A stretch of DNA of 28,526 bases from Irpex lacteus (GCA_001986395.2 MQVO02000113.1:1-28526), one strand, 5' to 3'. Positions 9,464 to 20,412 are shown, counted from the stretch's first letter. A program made the numbers and translations. Notes: generated by a model from the sequence alone, not told the origin.

Positions 9464-12400
9464 TCACCTCGCCAAAGCCCTCCTAGCCTCCTCACTCGCT
9501 CTCTGCGCCTTCATAACCACACTCGACCTCTTCTCCCCTCCGGCACCTCCTACACCTCCTCCTCCCAGATGAACAGCACTAGCGCTCTGCGTCCTCCCGC
9601 CCATCCTCCCAATCGTCCCCGTACTCTTACTCGACCCCACCCCTCCTCCCCCTGCCCCACCTCCACCGCCAACGGCATGAGCAGCGTTAACAACAGCCTG
9701 CGCCCTCAACGTCCCGCTCTTCCTCCTCCCCAGCCCCGCCCCTCCCATCCCTGCTCCTCTAGTGTTCTCGGAGCGGAGGTTCTCCATTGAGCGAGAGGAA
9801 GAAGGTAGAGAAGCAACGGGTACGGAGGCTGTACGCGTTAGTCTATCCCGGTCTACTCGTTTGAGGAAGGGAGAGGGGAGGTTCTCTTCGTCTGAGAGGT
9901 CGTATGCTGCTCCTCCTCCTCCTATTACGGTGGCAGTGGCAGTCGAGCCTTGGTGCTGACGGTGTGTTTGATGTGGGTACGCGGAGACGGGGACGGGTGC
10001 AGCACGAGAGGAAGCAGTGGTTCCTCTCACCGTCCCTCCACTCCCACTCGTCCTCGAAGGCGGCCTCACCGGTCTCTCCCTCTCCCTCTGCGTCTCCCTC
10101 TCCCTCTGTGTCTCCCTCTCGCGTTCCTTGACAGTCTTCGTCTTCACGTTCGTCTTCGACGCAACCCTCTTCATAGCCGCCACACTCGTGCTCGCCGACA
10201 TCGACGTCGGTACTTGCGCCGGAGCCAGACTCGACGTACGGCCATCCAACGAAGCCCTCGAAGACGCACGCACGATCGACGGTCTCCTCATCTTCGTCCT
10301 CGGGCGTGCAGTGTTCTGCTTAGGAGTACTCTCCAAGTCTTGATCCTGGTCTCCCTCCTCCTGGTATCGCTCGTGGTCGTGGTCGTGTTCGTCCTCATCT
10401 TCATGATCCGTCGTAGGCGACCTCGTACTCCCGCTCGCACTAGAGTACCCACGAATAGTAGACCCAAAAGACCCCGACGACGACGAAGAAGCCACCAACG
10501 ACCCCCTCCTCCCCTCCCTCTCTCCATCCCCTCCCCCACCACCACAGCCCACACTCACGCTGAGGCTAAGACTAGCATCGCTCTCCCCCTCCGAATCAAA
10601 ATCGAATATCTTCGCAAAATTCAAACTAACCCTCGGAGTCTCCTCAAACAGCCTCGAAAACTCGCTGCTCGCCACCCCACTCACAGGGGCTGGGGTCGCG
10701 AGACTCTCGCCTGTACTGGTCAGTATGACGCCTTTCATCGCGCTTGGCATCTCGGGCATCGTCGTTGGTTCTGTCCTGCTAATCGGGGTCTCGAACACTG
10801 GCGGCGGGTGGGAGTGAGAGTGATGGCGAGACTTGCTGGAGTTGCGCATGGGGGTTTGGTGGAGGAAGTCGTCGTCGGACGTCGAGAACCGCAGGGGAGC
10901 CATGAGGTTCTTCACCTCTTCCAACGGCTGATACCCCGTCTTGTCCTTCTTCACAGTCAGACTGTTCGCAAGTTCCCCCCTCCTCTCCCTCTCAACCTCC
11001 TCCATCCGTCTCTCCACCTCCCCCCTCATCCCCTCCACCTCCTCCCTCTCCCTCTCCAACTCCTCCGTCCTCACCCTCACCCACTCCATCCGCTCCTCAA
11101 CAGCCCGACACATCCCCTCCCTCGTCTCCCTCTCCCACTCACTCCACATCCTCCCGATCTCTTCCTCCCTCTTCCTAACAGCCTCCATAATCTCCTCTTC
11201 CCTCCTCGCCATACGCTCCGCCACCTCCGCCTCGTGCTTCACCACCATTGCCCGCAGCTCTTCTTCCCGCTTGAGAAGCGCCTCGCGGACTTTTTGTTGG
11301 TGCTTGGTTTCGGCGGTGGAGAGGAGGGCGCGGAGGGAGTCGAGCTCTTTGTCGCGCTCGGAGAGGAGGGTGGTGAGGGATGTTATGTGGGATTCGCGTT
11401 CGACGAGGGAGGCTTCGCGTGCGGCGACTTCGCGTTCTCGGGCGAGGACGCTCGCTTTGTGTGTCTTCACTGCCATGAGCCTGACAGCCGATGTAATCAG
11501 CACACAATCCTACAAGATATATGCACGTCGCGACTCACATTTTCTCCGTCTCAGAAACCTTGAACGCCAAATCCAACCGCTCATGCTGCAAAAGCTGCTG
11601 CGCACTCGGCCTCATCGCAGGGTTCAAATTCAACATCGCCTTAATAACACTGCTCAGCGCCGGGCTATACCCCTTCGGCAACGGCGGTATGCGTCCATTG
11701 CGGATCATCACGCTCAGCTCCGCGTGTGTCTTGGCTTCGTGAAACGGCGGCTTGAGCGCGCAGAGCTCGTAGATGAGGCACCCGAGGGACCATATGTCGG
11801 ATTTGGAGTCGTAGGATTTTTCTTGCATTAGTTCGGGGGACATGTAGTAGGGGGTGCCGACGTAGGTTTGGGCGAAGAAGGTGTGTGAGGAGAGGGCTTT
11901 GGAGAGGCCGAAGTCGCCGAGCTTGACGGTGTTGGATTCGTCGAGGAAGACTGCGACGTACGTGGATAAGTCAAGAGTGGTAGAGTACATAGAGTAGAAG
12001 ACGCACCGTTGTCAGGCTTGAGATCTCGGTGCAAAATTTGCGGTCTCCGGTCTCGTTCCTCGCCGCTCCCGCTACCCCCGCTCGTCGTCCGTCCCGTCGA
12101 ATGTGGGTTGTGACAATGATTAAGAGCGAGGAGAATCTGCATAAAGTAGTTCCAGACGGTATCTTCGGGGATAGGTCGACCGTGTCGTTGGGCCTGTTTG
12201 ATGACGCTCGAGAGGTCGCCTCCGCCACAGTACTCCATGAGGATGTAGAGAATGCCGGCGTCGCGGTCGACGTAGCGGTCGTGATAGCGTACGATGTGTT
12301 CGTGGTGAAGGTCTTTGAGGATGTTTCTACAGACGTAGTGTCAGCGACGAGTAAGTGGTGCATGAGACGGGAACGTACACTTCTGCGACGATCTGCTTCC

Positions 12401-12595
12401 TGTCGCGTTCTGTCATGCGCTCAAAGTTGAGTTCCTTGCGCGCGAATACCTACCACACACTTGTCAGCAGTGTTTCGACGCCTACACGAGACCACTCACC
12501 ATGCCGTCAGTCTTCCTACGGACTTTGCGGATGATGCCAAAGGAGCCATTGCCGATGATGTCCAGCGGGTCGTACAGTGCCAGAGGAGACGCCAT
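9464..12595 (-). CDS. nimA: NIMA/NEK2-family serine/threonine protein kinase
   Basis: Five exons (12595-12500, 12449-12379, 12326-12007, 11950-11539, 11480-9464) join in frame to 971 aa; introns are 50-58 bp with GTGAGT, GTACGT, GTGCGT and GTGAGT donors. The kinase domain spans about residues 8-290: glycine loop IGNGSFGII, catalytic Lys37 (VFARKE), HRDLKPDN (155-162), DFG (175-177), TYVGTPYYMSPE activation segment and the KSDIWSLGCLIYEL motif, all typical of NIMA/NEK2. A Gly/Ser/Arg-rich insertion of about 23 residues lies just before HRD. A long charged coiled coil follows (about 300-480), then a disordered Ser-, Gly- and Arg-rich tail with RERETQ repeats. NIMA kinases promote mitotic entry and spindle-pole and chromatin events. 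A pyrimidine-rich plus strand opposite the coiled coil creates long false open frames. Function by homology is secure; the gene symbol assumes the single fungal ortholog. Confidence 0.93.
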
Positions 12596-12944
12596 CGTGG
12601 ACAAGAATAGTACTCGGCACTGTCACCACTTAGAGTGGCGAGAGCGTGTGCTTAGAGTCGGGAGTCGGTGGCGGGAGTCGTCGTCGTCGTGAGCGGGAGG
12701 ATGGCCGATGGTACGAATCAAACCTGGGCGCTTCCATATTCACGCGTGGCCACACGTGATCGTGTTCAGACGTGCGTTCGCCGCGTTTCCCTCGTTGTTT
12801 CGTCCTTGACCGGTTGACCACCGACTCATAGGTGCTCATTAGTTTCTCATTAGTTTGTACGTTTACTGGCAGAAAGCGGTCAGTTTGTTTTCTTTCTTTC
12901 ACTCACAGCTTGCTCAACGCTCAGTTCTCATCTGCAGACTCCCC
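12596..12944. promoter_or_regulatory. Divergent promoter region with ACGCGT and CACGTG
   Basis: This 349-bp spacer separates the minus-strand kinase from the plus-strand F-box gene. It contains ACGCGT at 12742-12747, the core of the MluI cell-cycle box bound by MBF-type factors, and CACGTG at 12753-12758. They lie about 150-160 bases upstream of the kinase ATG. A tandem GTGCTCATTAGTTTCTCATTAGTTT lies at about 12832-12856. Cell-cycle control of the kinase from these sites is an inference. Confidence 0.5.
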
Positions 12945-15041
12945 ATGTCCGACGACTCGAACACCGTGGCATCAGCTGCCAAGTGGCCACAACCCACCGC
13001 GGGTGTTTCGAACAGCGAGCTCGCAACTACCATCGATGCTAGAAACACACCTGTGCAACTCTACGCGCAGAACAATTCCAACAAACCACCACACATCCTT
13101 TCCCTGCCCGACGAGATCATCGTACTCATCCTCACCCACCTCTCCCTCATCGCCCCCCTCTTTCTCTCCACAGACAATAACATTCCACTCTACAGCCCCC
13201 ACTATAACTACTACACCTGGAAAACGCAAATCAAGCGCCTGGGATGGGTCACCGCCACTCACGTCTGCACCCGACTCCGCCACATAGCGCAAGCCACGCC
13301 CAAGCTCTGGGCCACCCTCACCCTCGTCGAGAGCTCGACACGCTGGCTCCCCAACGTACTGCGCCGCTCCGGTACCCATCCTCTCTCGCTCTCCTGCCAC
13401 GACGTGCGCAAATCCCAACCCGACTCGGAATTCGACGATCGAGAGATAGCCGGGGCCGTTCTCTCCCAGCCGCAGCATCTATCGAGGGTACAGTCTGCGT
13501 CTATATTCGACGTACACGGATGGCGTTTCTTTGCTAGTACCTTGCTCACGCAGCCTGCCCCGCAGCTCGAGCAGCTCTCCCTGGGCCCTGACCTGTTGCA
13601 AGAGCTGACTGGCAAAGAGCAATGACACATAGTGGTGCTCCCAAACACGCTCTTCGGTTCCAAGTTGCCCCTCGCTCCACGCCTCACTCGTCTTTCGCTC
13701 AGAAAATGCGACTTCCTGTGGTCCTCCCTGCAACATTTCTCCAGCTTGACAGTGCTGTCCATCTCGCGCCCGAACGTCCTTCCCCACGACGCATACACCA
13801 TTAAATACGTGTCACCTCCCGACAACAAGTCCACGTTGCCCTCTACACGTCTCGGCGACAACTTCGACACCACATCCTCGATCGAAGAGATAATCACCTA
13901 CCTACGCACCATGCCACGTCTCGAAGAACTATCCCTAGTGAACGCCCTCCCTAACATAGACCCACCCGACAGCGAGTTCCCCCGGATCCCCCTCCCCAAC
14001 CTGCGCGCCCTATCCCTCACTCAACGAACCCTGCACCCAGCCGCTCTCATCCTCGACCTCCTCGACGCGCCGCGCCTCCTCAGCTGCAGGCTCTTCTACT
14101 GGACAACCCCAGCACCGACAAACCCACCCCTCGCCCGCTTCCTCTCCACCTTCGCCTCCAACCTCCCAGAGCCCATCACCACCCTTGCCCTCTCCTTCGG
14201 CGGCGGCCACGACCGCACCTACCCCTACTCCCGCACCCACTCCTCCTCCTCCTCCATCTTCCCCCCCACAGACCCCGACACCACCATCACCGCTTCCTCC
14301 CCATCCTCCTCTCCCTCCTCTCAAAGTCCACATCTATGTCTATACATCGGCATAACCACATCCCCCCCCACCTACCACACCGCCCCACCTTTCCCACCCG
14401 GCACACCACCATCGAACCCATCCTCTCCGCCCTTCCCCTCTCCCACCTCCACCACCTCGACATGAAAGACACCACCTCCCCCGCCTCTCCCACCTCCTAC
14501 CATCACGTCGACTTCCGTCTATGGACCCGCCTCTTCTCCCTCTTCTCAACCGTCTCCCGCATAACAGCCAAACACCTCGCCACCCGCAACAACCCAAACT
14601 GGACATTCGTCAACCTGCCCGAGCATCACCGGACGCCCGCGTTCCCGCATCTGCAGGACTTGGAGTTGTACGTCGACGACTTTGGCAGTAGACTATGGTG
14701 TGAGGGTATGTCTCCTCCAGGGGCCTACCAGCGAGGACCAGCCTCGTGTGAGCATGGAGCACATCGTCTCGTGCTACTTCGACGTCATCAGAGACTCGCT
14801 CGCCTCTCGCGCTCTCACCACCAATGACAATGATTCAGCTGCTGCAAGTGTCAATGGACCGCCCAAGCCGAAGCTCCGGACATTGTCGATGACGGTGAAG
14901 ATGTGGGGGACAGACATATCGCGGGCGTTCGAGGAAAGGTTTGTGGAGACGTTCGCTGGTGTGGCGGAGGTGGTGGAGCCGCTTGATCTGCATGTTATAC
15001 CACGTTTGATGTATAGAGCGACGGGGTTCTCATCCCGGTAG
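12945..15041 (+). pseudogene. F-box protein gene, broken (stop plus two frame changes)
   Basis: ATG at 12945 opens a frame with an F-box near residues 52-95 (LSLPDEIIVLILTHLSLIAPLFL) followed by RLGWVTATHVCTRLRHIA, WATLTLVESS and leucine-rich-repeat-like segments (LEQLSLGP, LTRLSLRKC, LEELSLVN, LRALSL). F-box/LRR proteins recruit substrates to SCF ubiquitin ligases. The frame is stopped by TGA at 13623-13625 (codon 227), yet the same frame continues with matching sequence. It then shifts near a run of eight C at about 14363-14370, and again near 14700, before ending LDLHVIPRLMYRATGF at 15041. Comparison with the paralog at 16962 shows no gap at the TGA, so an intron there is unlikely. Either a young pseudogene or one with assembly errors at the C run. 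Confidence 0.75.
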
Positions 15042-15755
15042 TTTGGTGTGGCGCGAAGGTTGTTTGTGGTTCTTGGTAGCTAGTATCTGTGCTGTGATGT
15101 GATGTGTTTGATGATGTATTTGACGGTTTGACCTCGGAAAATTCTTGACGAGATGTGATAATGTATTGAAACTGTTACGAGTCCTGAGTGTAATGCTTAG
15201 AGAGAGAGAGAAAGGATGGTATGTTAATAGACGTTCCTCTGTCGCTTTTGCGGGCCAACGTTGAACGTTGACCTGGCAGTCGAACATCCGAGGTATTCAT
15301 CACCGAAGGAGGGCGGTTCTCAAGATCCTTATTCGAAGCAAAACGAAATGTTCATTTGCCCGAAGCAGGCCGCGTATTCCCAACACTATAAGTCTACTCA
15401 TGCTGAACGGGCACTATCAACTATTGTGGGCAGGGTTGTAGGTATCCTACGTCTGCCGCATGTGGATCATCTCTTCTCAAGATCCGAGTACGACGGGAAA
15501 CCTACCAACGAAGAGTGTTAGCGAGTAAGACCATTGCGCGCAATTTACGAAGAGATGAAATTGCACGAGAGAGCATTCGTAGGAGCAGCAAACAACGTTC
15601 GGCATCGAAGCTCGTACCAGGAGGCCTCAAAGAAGCCTATCAATTCAGTGCGTTCTTAGTTTGAAGATCGAGGTTCGCGGGAGGACGTGCAGACGATTCG
15701 GGTATGGAGTGACGATAGAAATCTAGCAGGTACGCAAGGCGTAGTACGTCAAGTC
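15042..15755. other. No gene recognised
   Basis: 3' flank of the broken F-box gene. Short open frames on both strands have no recognisable motif or splice support. Confidence 0.5.
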
Positions 15756-16310
15756 TCAGGCATACCGAGTCGGATCTCTGGCAGAGTCTGACCGTGGACT
15801 TCGGAGTGGTTCTGTACCGCATTTGCTAGGCATCGTAGACGGAATATAGTTCAGGGTTCGGAAGGCAACTTGAAGGGCTGAGGTAGCAGCGATAGCGAGT
15901 CCGAATAAACTGGCAGCGAGCTCCGAGTTGCGAACAACAAATAGTTGATTAGCGTAGACGTTGCGGGTTGTTCCCGAGACGCCAAGGGAGAACGCGCGAT
16001 ATGTGAGGGATATCTTCACTTTGGAGCGAAGATAAAGAACGCATCAGAGACGGGCGTAGCAGCAGGGAAGACGTTTTAACAGACGCCCAGCACCGCGACT
16101 GACGGTGCGGAAATGCATGTGTGAGGGTGCATAGGCGATGGCGGGCGGATTCTAGGGTAAGGTGAGGTATGAGAGAGCGTGTGCCATTGCTTGAAGGGTT
16201 AAACCGAAAGCGACGAGAACGGTGTCGAAGGAGCCGCGGAATCAAGCTTCAAGACCAGACATAGATAGGCATAGGTAGGAGAGTCGGTAGCGGTCATGGC
16301 GAGGATGGCT
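15756..16310 (-). pseudogene. Possible decayed membrane-protein gene
   Basis: On the minus strand a frame at 16019-15756 contains a hydrophobic stretch (LAASLFGLAIAATSALQVAF) preceded by RNVYANQLFVVRN. This weakly recalls the multi-span DUF6534-type membrane proteins that are numerous in Agaricomycetes. An upstream segment near 16290 (SPTYAYLCLVLKL) fits the same idea in another frame with stops between. There is no intact gene and the assignment is tentative; a chance hydrophobic frame is the alternative. Confidence 0.22.
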
Positions 16311-16463
16311 TGTCGAATCCTGTGTTCCCATTGCGGGCTCTCTGTACAAGGATCCGAAATCACCACTAGATGCACCAGACGTAAGGCTCATGTAGTCAAA
16401 ACAGTGGGCACATACCAGGAGATCCCTTCTTCCACGGCGTGCTTGCCGTCAGAGCTACTTCTT

Positions 16464-16854
16464 TTATTTCTGCAACGCATCAACCCATCCCTGCTCCAGC
16501 TCTTGTCGAGTCGTCTCGCTGAGTTTCTCTACTTCTCTTGACTTGTGCCCAACGTGAACTTGTCGGCGATTTTGACAATCCAGGCAGAGTCAAGGAATGG
16601 CCGGTATCCGATGAACAAATTCTCTGTTGGCGCCTTCGTCGCAGATGTTGTACGTGATCTGGTCCAGCCGTGCTTTGAGTTATTCCATGCCCTTGTAGCT
16701 TAGCTGCGAATGGTTGGGATCGTCGAGGGAGTGAGAACAAGTAATCTGGGATGGCGAGGTCATTGTGGTCGAAGCGAGGGAAGAGGCGCTTAGCACGCTC
16801 CTCCTCTTCTTGTACTCTCAACTGTTTACTCGGCTCAATTTCATTCAATATTGC
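16464..16854 (-). pseudogene. Decayed minus-strand gene of unknown family
   Basis: A frame beginning near 16850 reads EEEERAKRLFPRFDHNDLAI and PDYLFSLPR, then the sense appears to move to a second frame: DDPNHSQLSYKGME, stop TAA (16682-16680), LKARLDQITYNICDEGANRE, FVHRIPAIP, stop TGA (16592-16590), LCLDCQNRRQVHVGHKSREV, and ELEQGWVDALQK, stop TAA at 16466-16464. All three stops lie in the same frame and the stretches between them have protein-like composition, so this looks like a gene broken by one frameshift and at least two nonsense codons. I do not recognise the family. Confidence 0.5.
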
Positions 16855-16961
16855 TCGTGTTTAACACATAAAAATACCACCAGTAGGCTGCTCATCTATA
16901 CCGATCCCTCGAGTTTCTGTGATCCTGGCTGACCAGTGGTCTCCTCAGGCGATCTCCTCAG

Positions 16962-17846
16962 ATGAAGACGTCCTCTTCAGACGATTTAGGATCGAATCCC
17001 ACAGCACAAGCCTCGTCTGATTCCACGGATGGCTCTCTCAGTGAGAGCGACTTGTCGACGTCGTCCGACGCTTCCGACACTGATAGCAGCGATTCCGATC
17101 TGGCACCACCATACCTTCTCTCGCTGCCCACTGAAATCCTAGCGATCATCCTAATCTACCTGTCCACTATCGCCCCGCTCTGTCTCGCGCATGCCGAGTA
17201 TCTATACACAGACTATAACTACAACCTTCACGGTGACAATGCAAGAGCGAAGCGCCTGGGGTGGTTGGGCACTGCTCACGTCTGTAGTCGTCTGCGCAAC
17301 ATCGCCCTAGGGATGCCTAGTCTGTGGGCCACCGCCATTCTCGCCGAGGGCTCTACTCACTGGCTCCCAGATGTACTGCACCGCTCATACGCCGAACCCC
17401 TCTCGCTATCATGCCACAAAATTTCTCGCCGCGGCGGCTGGCGAACCAACGACCGTGCAAAAGCTTGCGACATTCTCATACAGCCGTGCCATCTACCGAG
17501 GATGAAATCTGTCACCATAACTGACCTTCACGGGTGGCGCAGGTTTGCTCGCAAGCTACTCACAGAAGGTGCCCCTCGTTTGAAGATACTGTCTCTGGGG
17601 CCCAGAAAGTGCGACTGGATATATGAGTCGCAGACCCCAACGGTGACAGTACTTCCCATCTGGAAAAACGGGAAGTGGTACGTAGCGATACGTACTATGC
17701 ATACCTTTTATACCTCTCTACCTACCCCCCATGTATATACTCTTCTGTACCTCCCGCGAGAGGTCTGTATCACCACATACCAGTCTGTACTCCAATATAC
17801 AGTACAGTGCAGCTGTATATCTGACTATATCATGCTCAAATCGTGA
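16962..17846 (+). pseudogene. Truncated F-box protein, paralog of the 12945 gene
   Basis: ATG at 16962 opens 294 codons. Residues 1-48 are Ser/Asp-rich; the F-box follows at about 53-95 (LSLPTEILAIILIYLSTIAPLCL). Matching blocks to the upstream paralog include RLGW...TAHVCSRLRNIA, WATAILAEGSTHWLPDVLHR, EPLSLSCH, DLHGWRRFARKLLTEGAP and LSLGP. Similarity stops at about 17680 (WKNGKW), exactly where a consensus GTACGT donor sits; no 3' half of the gene is found in the next kilobase. The last 56 codons are Tyr/Thr-rich read-through of microsatellite-like DNA. The gene has lost its LRR half by deletion or insertion; a short F-box protein could still be expressed. Confidence 0.7.
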
Positions 17847-18148
17847 CAAACCCGCTCGATGATCACTCCCACTTATGTGAATTATGGAGCAAATGTTATG
17901 TATCGTGAATAGCTACAACATATATGTACATTACAGGAGATGCGGGTACTAACTTGACTTCCCCTCACGCACATGTCTATGGCGGTGATGGGTACAATAG
18001 TAATTACAAGCTGTGTCATAGGAGGGAACGGAAGGGGTATGTGGAGCGGAGATAGAAGGTAGTAGGGAGACGGAGCAATAGCTCCAAAGGCGCATGAATG
18101 GCCCACATAAATGTACATGGAGGTAGAGGTGCTGCCTTATGGACACTC
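17847..18148. other. No gene recognised
   Basis: AT-richer DNA after the truncated F-box frame, with many GTATAY/GTACAY words. The minus strand may continue the spliced locus described next, but I could not find firm boundaries. Confidence 0.4.
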
Positions 18149-18523
18149 TTGGCCAGGCAGGGTGACGTCGGTGAGCAGGATAATACAACGAAAACACATA
18201 CCTGTAATTGTCCGACTCAAGACGACGTCAAGCGAAGGGGTAAACGACCTGAGCAAGGTGTGGATGGGCATATCATAATGGAGGAAAATAAACATACCGT
18301 ACTAAGTTGACGGGTTACGACAGATGGTATAGCTAAATCAACTGCATGCAGTTGTGATCAGTCTTGCCATGTAATAAAACGGCTAAACACGTACCTCAGG
18401 CTCTCCGACTTCATGCAAGCCAGTCTCAACGGACCGTAACAAGTCCATCGTAGTCGTGCAAAGGCTTTACGCTGGGCGAGCGAGTGAGCATGATGTTGAA
18501 TGATTACAATGCCGTGTGCGTAC
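18149..18523 (-). ncRNA. Possible spliced non-coding or decayed locus
   Basis: Four consecutive minus-strand segments look like fungal introns: 18523-18472 (52 bp, GTACGC...CCCAG), 18394-18342 (53 bp, GTACGT...TGCAG), 18297-18249 (49 bp, GTATGT...CTCAG) and 18201-18149 (53 bp, GTATGT...CCAAG). The intervening exons would be 77, 44 and 47 nt. I tested all phases: each exon is open in only one phase and those phases do not connect, so no protein is produced by this splicing. Either a spliced non-coding RNA or an old gene whose introns outlasted its frame. Not supported by any known RNA family. Confidence 0.35.
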
Positions 18524-19389
18524 CTTATTGTTGGCGTCGACTGCGCGACATTTTGAGTTCGCAGGCGTAGCCTTTTCCACTTATATTGCGTCACTTGAGG
18601 CCTCGCAGAGCATGGACATAAGGTTTCAGTCGGGTGGATTGTCAGCAACAAGAGGGCCAGAATGCGGCGGACTGCGGAGCGTTCAAGAACGTCGTACCTC
18701 GGATCCGGCGAGACCACAGCGCACGATATATGAGGGAGTGGCGAAAGCTGAGGTCGGCTGAGAAGGGAGAGAGAAGAGGAAGGGAGGGGCCATGATGGTG
18801 GAGAAGAAGGAGGTTGAAGGCAGATCGAGCACGAGAAAACAGTCAACGGAGTCAGGTGATTAGGCGTCTGTGTGGCGCTTATCATCTTTCCAGTGTAGGC
18901 TCGGCCCGGGTGACCAGCCTCTGCAATGTGCATACCTCTCGAATTTAACCAAGTCTTGCACTTCTTATTCACTTGAGTATCATCAGCTAAGCTAGGGACG
19001 AGGGTGCAAAGAAGAACGGCAGAGCGAAATAAACTACCACTACTTACGAGAATGGCTCAAAGTCAACGTTGTGACGCGCTGCAGGAGTCACTGTCGACTT
19101 GAAGTTCAAGGCTCTTCAAGCTTCAAGCATAGCTCGAGGCAGACTTTGGCACTAGAGGGCTCGTGTAACAACGCGACGAGCGTCGCTATCTCGTAGCAAG
19201 TCGACTCGACTTACGGTAGTTGCACGTAATTCAACTTCACGCATCCGGCACACACACTGGCAGTGGATGGCTCAAGAAGTTCCCAGTTGTCGTACTCATG
19301 AATCATACTTGCAGTTATGGCTTCTAAACTGAATCATTGTGTGTGCATACTAGTCGTGCGCACGACAGGCTCGGGGCCCTGCCACCCGG
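18524..19389. other. No gene recognised
   Basis: Upstream end of the possible spliced locus and flank of the LTR element. A 204-codon minus-strand frame (18972-18358) crosses the intron-like segments and has no domain. Confidence 0.45.
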
Positions 19390-19800
19390 TGTAACGCCAT
19401 TACTTTGTAATGTGTTAGTTACATGCATAAGACTTGTTACTAGACTTCACAGACTTAGCAGAGGTATTCGACATCACCTACGCTCAAGGTAGTACTGAGG
19501 CTATGCACGATTACGCAGTATGACACGCTTACTCCGCAAGCCCCACAAGCCCCGCAGATGCATCAGCTTGACCTATGAGTCGTTCGGAGCCTATGACACA
19601 GTAGTGGAGCCAGTCTCCACAAGCTTACTGCATAGTGGATACCACGCTCCACGCATCGGAGCATATTGCACAGTCAGTCCCCGCTTACCCCGCAGTCTCC
19701 ACGCAGTTATGTGACTCATACCGACTGTGCATTACGCAGTCATGGCCATTTTAGATACAGCTCCACGAGATCCGACAAGTAGATACATGACCTCCTGTAC

Positions 19801-19810
19801 ATATAAATAG
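19801..19810 (+). promoter_or_regulatory. TATA box of the LTR (ATATAAATAG)
   Basis: ATATAAATAG lies about 660 bases upstream of the gag start and roughly midway in the putative LTR, the usual place for the U3/R border. Transcription would start about 25-30 bases downstream, near CACTTTCACCCC. Confidence 0.55.
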
Positions 19811-20110
19811 AGGGGCACTTTCACCCCAAGAATGCATGCAACCTTTACCGATCTAGTCAAGTAGGAAACAGTCAGTCGTACGTTAACGCATATAGCTTAG
19901 GTGTAACTCCACGAGCGGGTTAGCCTTTCAGAACTCCTTGGTTGACTTGGTAGCTATCACGTAAGTAGGCACTCATCAGGCGCACAAGAGCTGCGAAGGG
20001 AGCTGTCTATTACGCTGCTAGTATCAAGTTACTCGTGAGGATTCAGCCGTATTCGATTTCGTACCAAGTATCGTATTCGTATTAGTCTAGGTCAGTCAAG
20101 GATAGGTTAT

Positions 20111-20160
20111 TCTCTTACTTCTTACTCTCTCACTCTACTCTCTACTCTCTACTCTCTCAA
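20111..20160 (+). repeat. CTCTACT microsatellite
   Basis: TCTCTTACTTCTTACTCTCT is followed by three CTCTACT-type units. It lies in the would-be R/U5 part of the LTR. Confidence 0.8.
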
Positions 20161-20395
20161 CTCCAACCCACCATTCTATAGTCTATAGTTCCTGTCTAAC
20201 AATCTTTCACTCCCCAACACGAACGACCGGGATAGATCGACCTAACGTCTGGTCCATTGACTCTCGGCAGAACGAGATAAGGCTTGTGTATCGTAGACTG
20301 TACTCTGACCTTCGTGTCTGACACTTACCGCGTCTTAGTCTTCTTACGTATCCCAGGCCGCCGCACTTGCTATCTCATTTTCTGATCTCGACATC

Positions 20396-20412
20396 TGGAG
20401 CCCACCGCGAGG
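20396..20412 (+). other. Primer-binding-site-like sequence
   Basis: TGGAGCCCACCGCGAGG begins with the TGG that pairs with a tRNA 3' CCA, sits two bases after the putative LTR end and is followed by a G8 run. The form resembles Ty3-type primer-binding sites (TGG-x-GCCCAC...). The tRNA was not identified. Confidence 0.4.

Larger units (their letters stand above)
19390..20393 (+). repeat. Putative 5' LTR (TGTAACG...CGACA)
   Basis: The segment starts TGTAACG and ends CGACA, giving the TGT...ACA ends of retroelement LTRs, and is followed two bases later by a TGG-initiated primer-binding-like site. Internally it holds a TATA box at 19801 and a CTCTACT microsatellite at 20111-20160. Length about 1,004 bp. 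Without the partner LTR the boundaries are inferential; an alternative end is TTACA at 20425-20429, which pairs with TGTAA. Confidence 0.45.

Noticed and set aside
9950..11563. 537-codon plus-strand frame opposite the NIMA kinase
   Set aside because: It is the antisense of a well-supported coding exon; Arg/Pro/Leu-rich text follows from the C/T-rich strand.
13592..13629. Short intron removing the TGA of the F-box gene
   Set aside because: The only GT...AG candidate is about 38 bases with a poor donor, and the paralog has coding sequence of matching length here.
18358..18972. 204-codon minus-strand frame as a protein gene
   Set aside because: It runs through two strong intron-like segments and shows no domain; splicing would break it.
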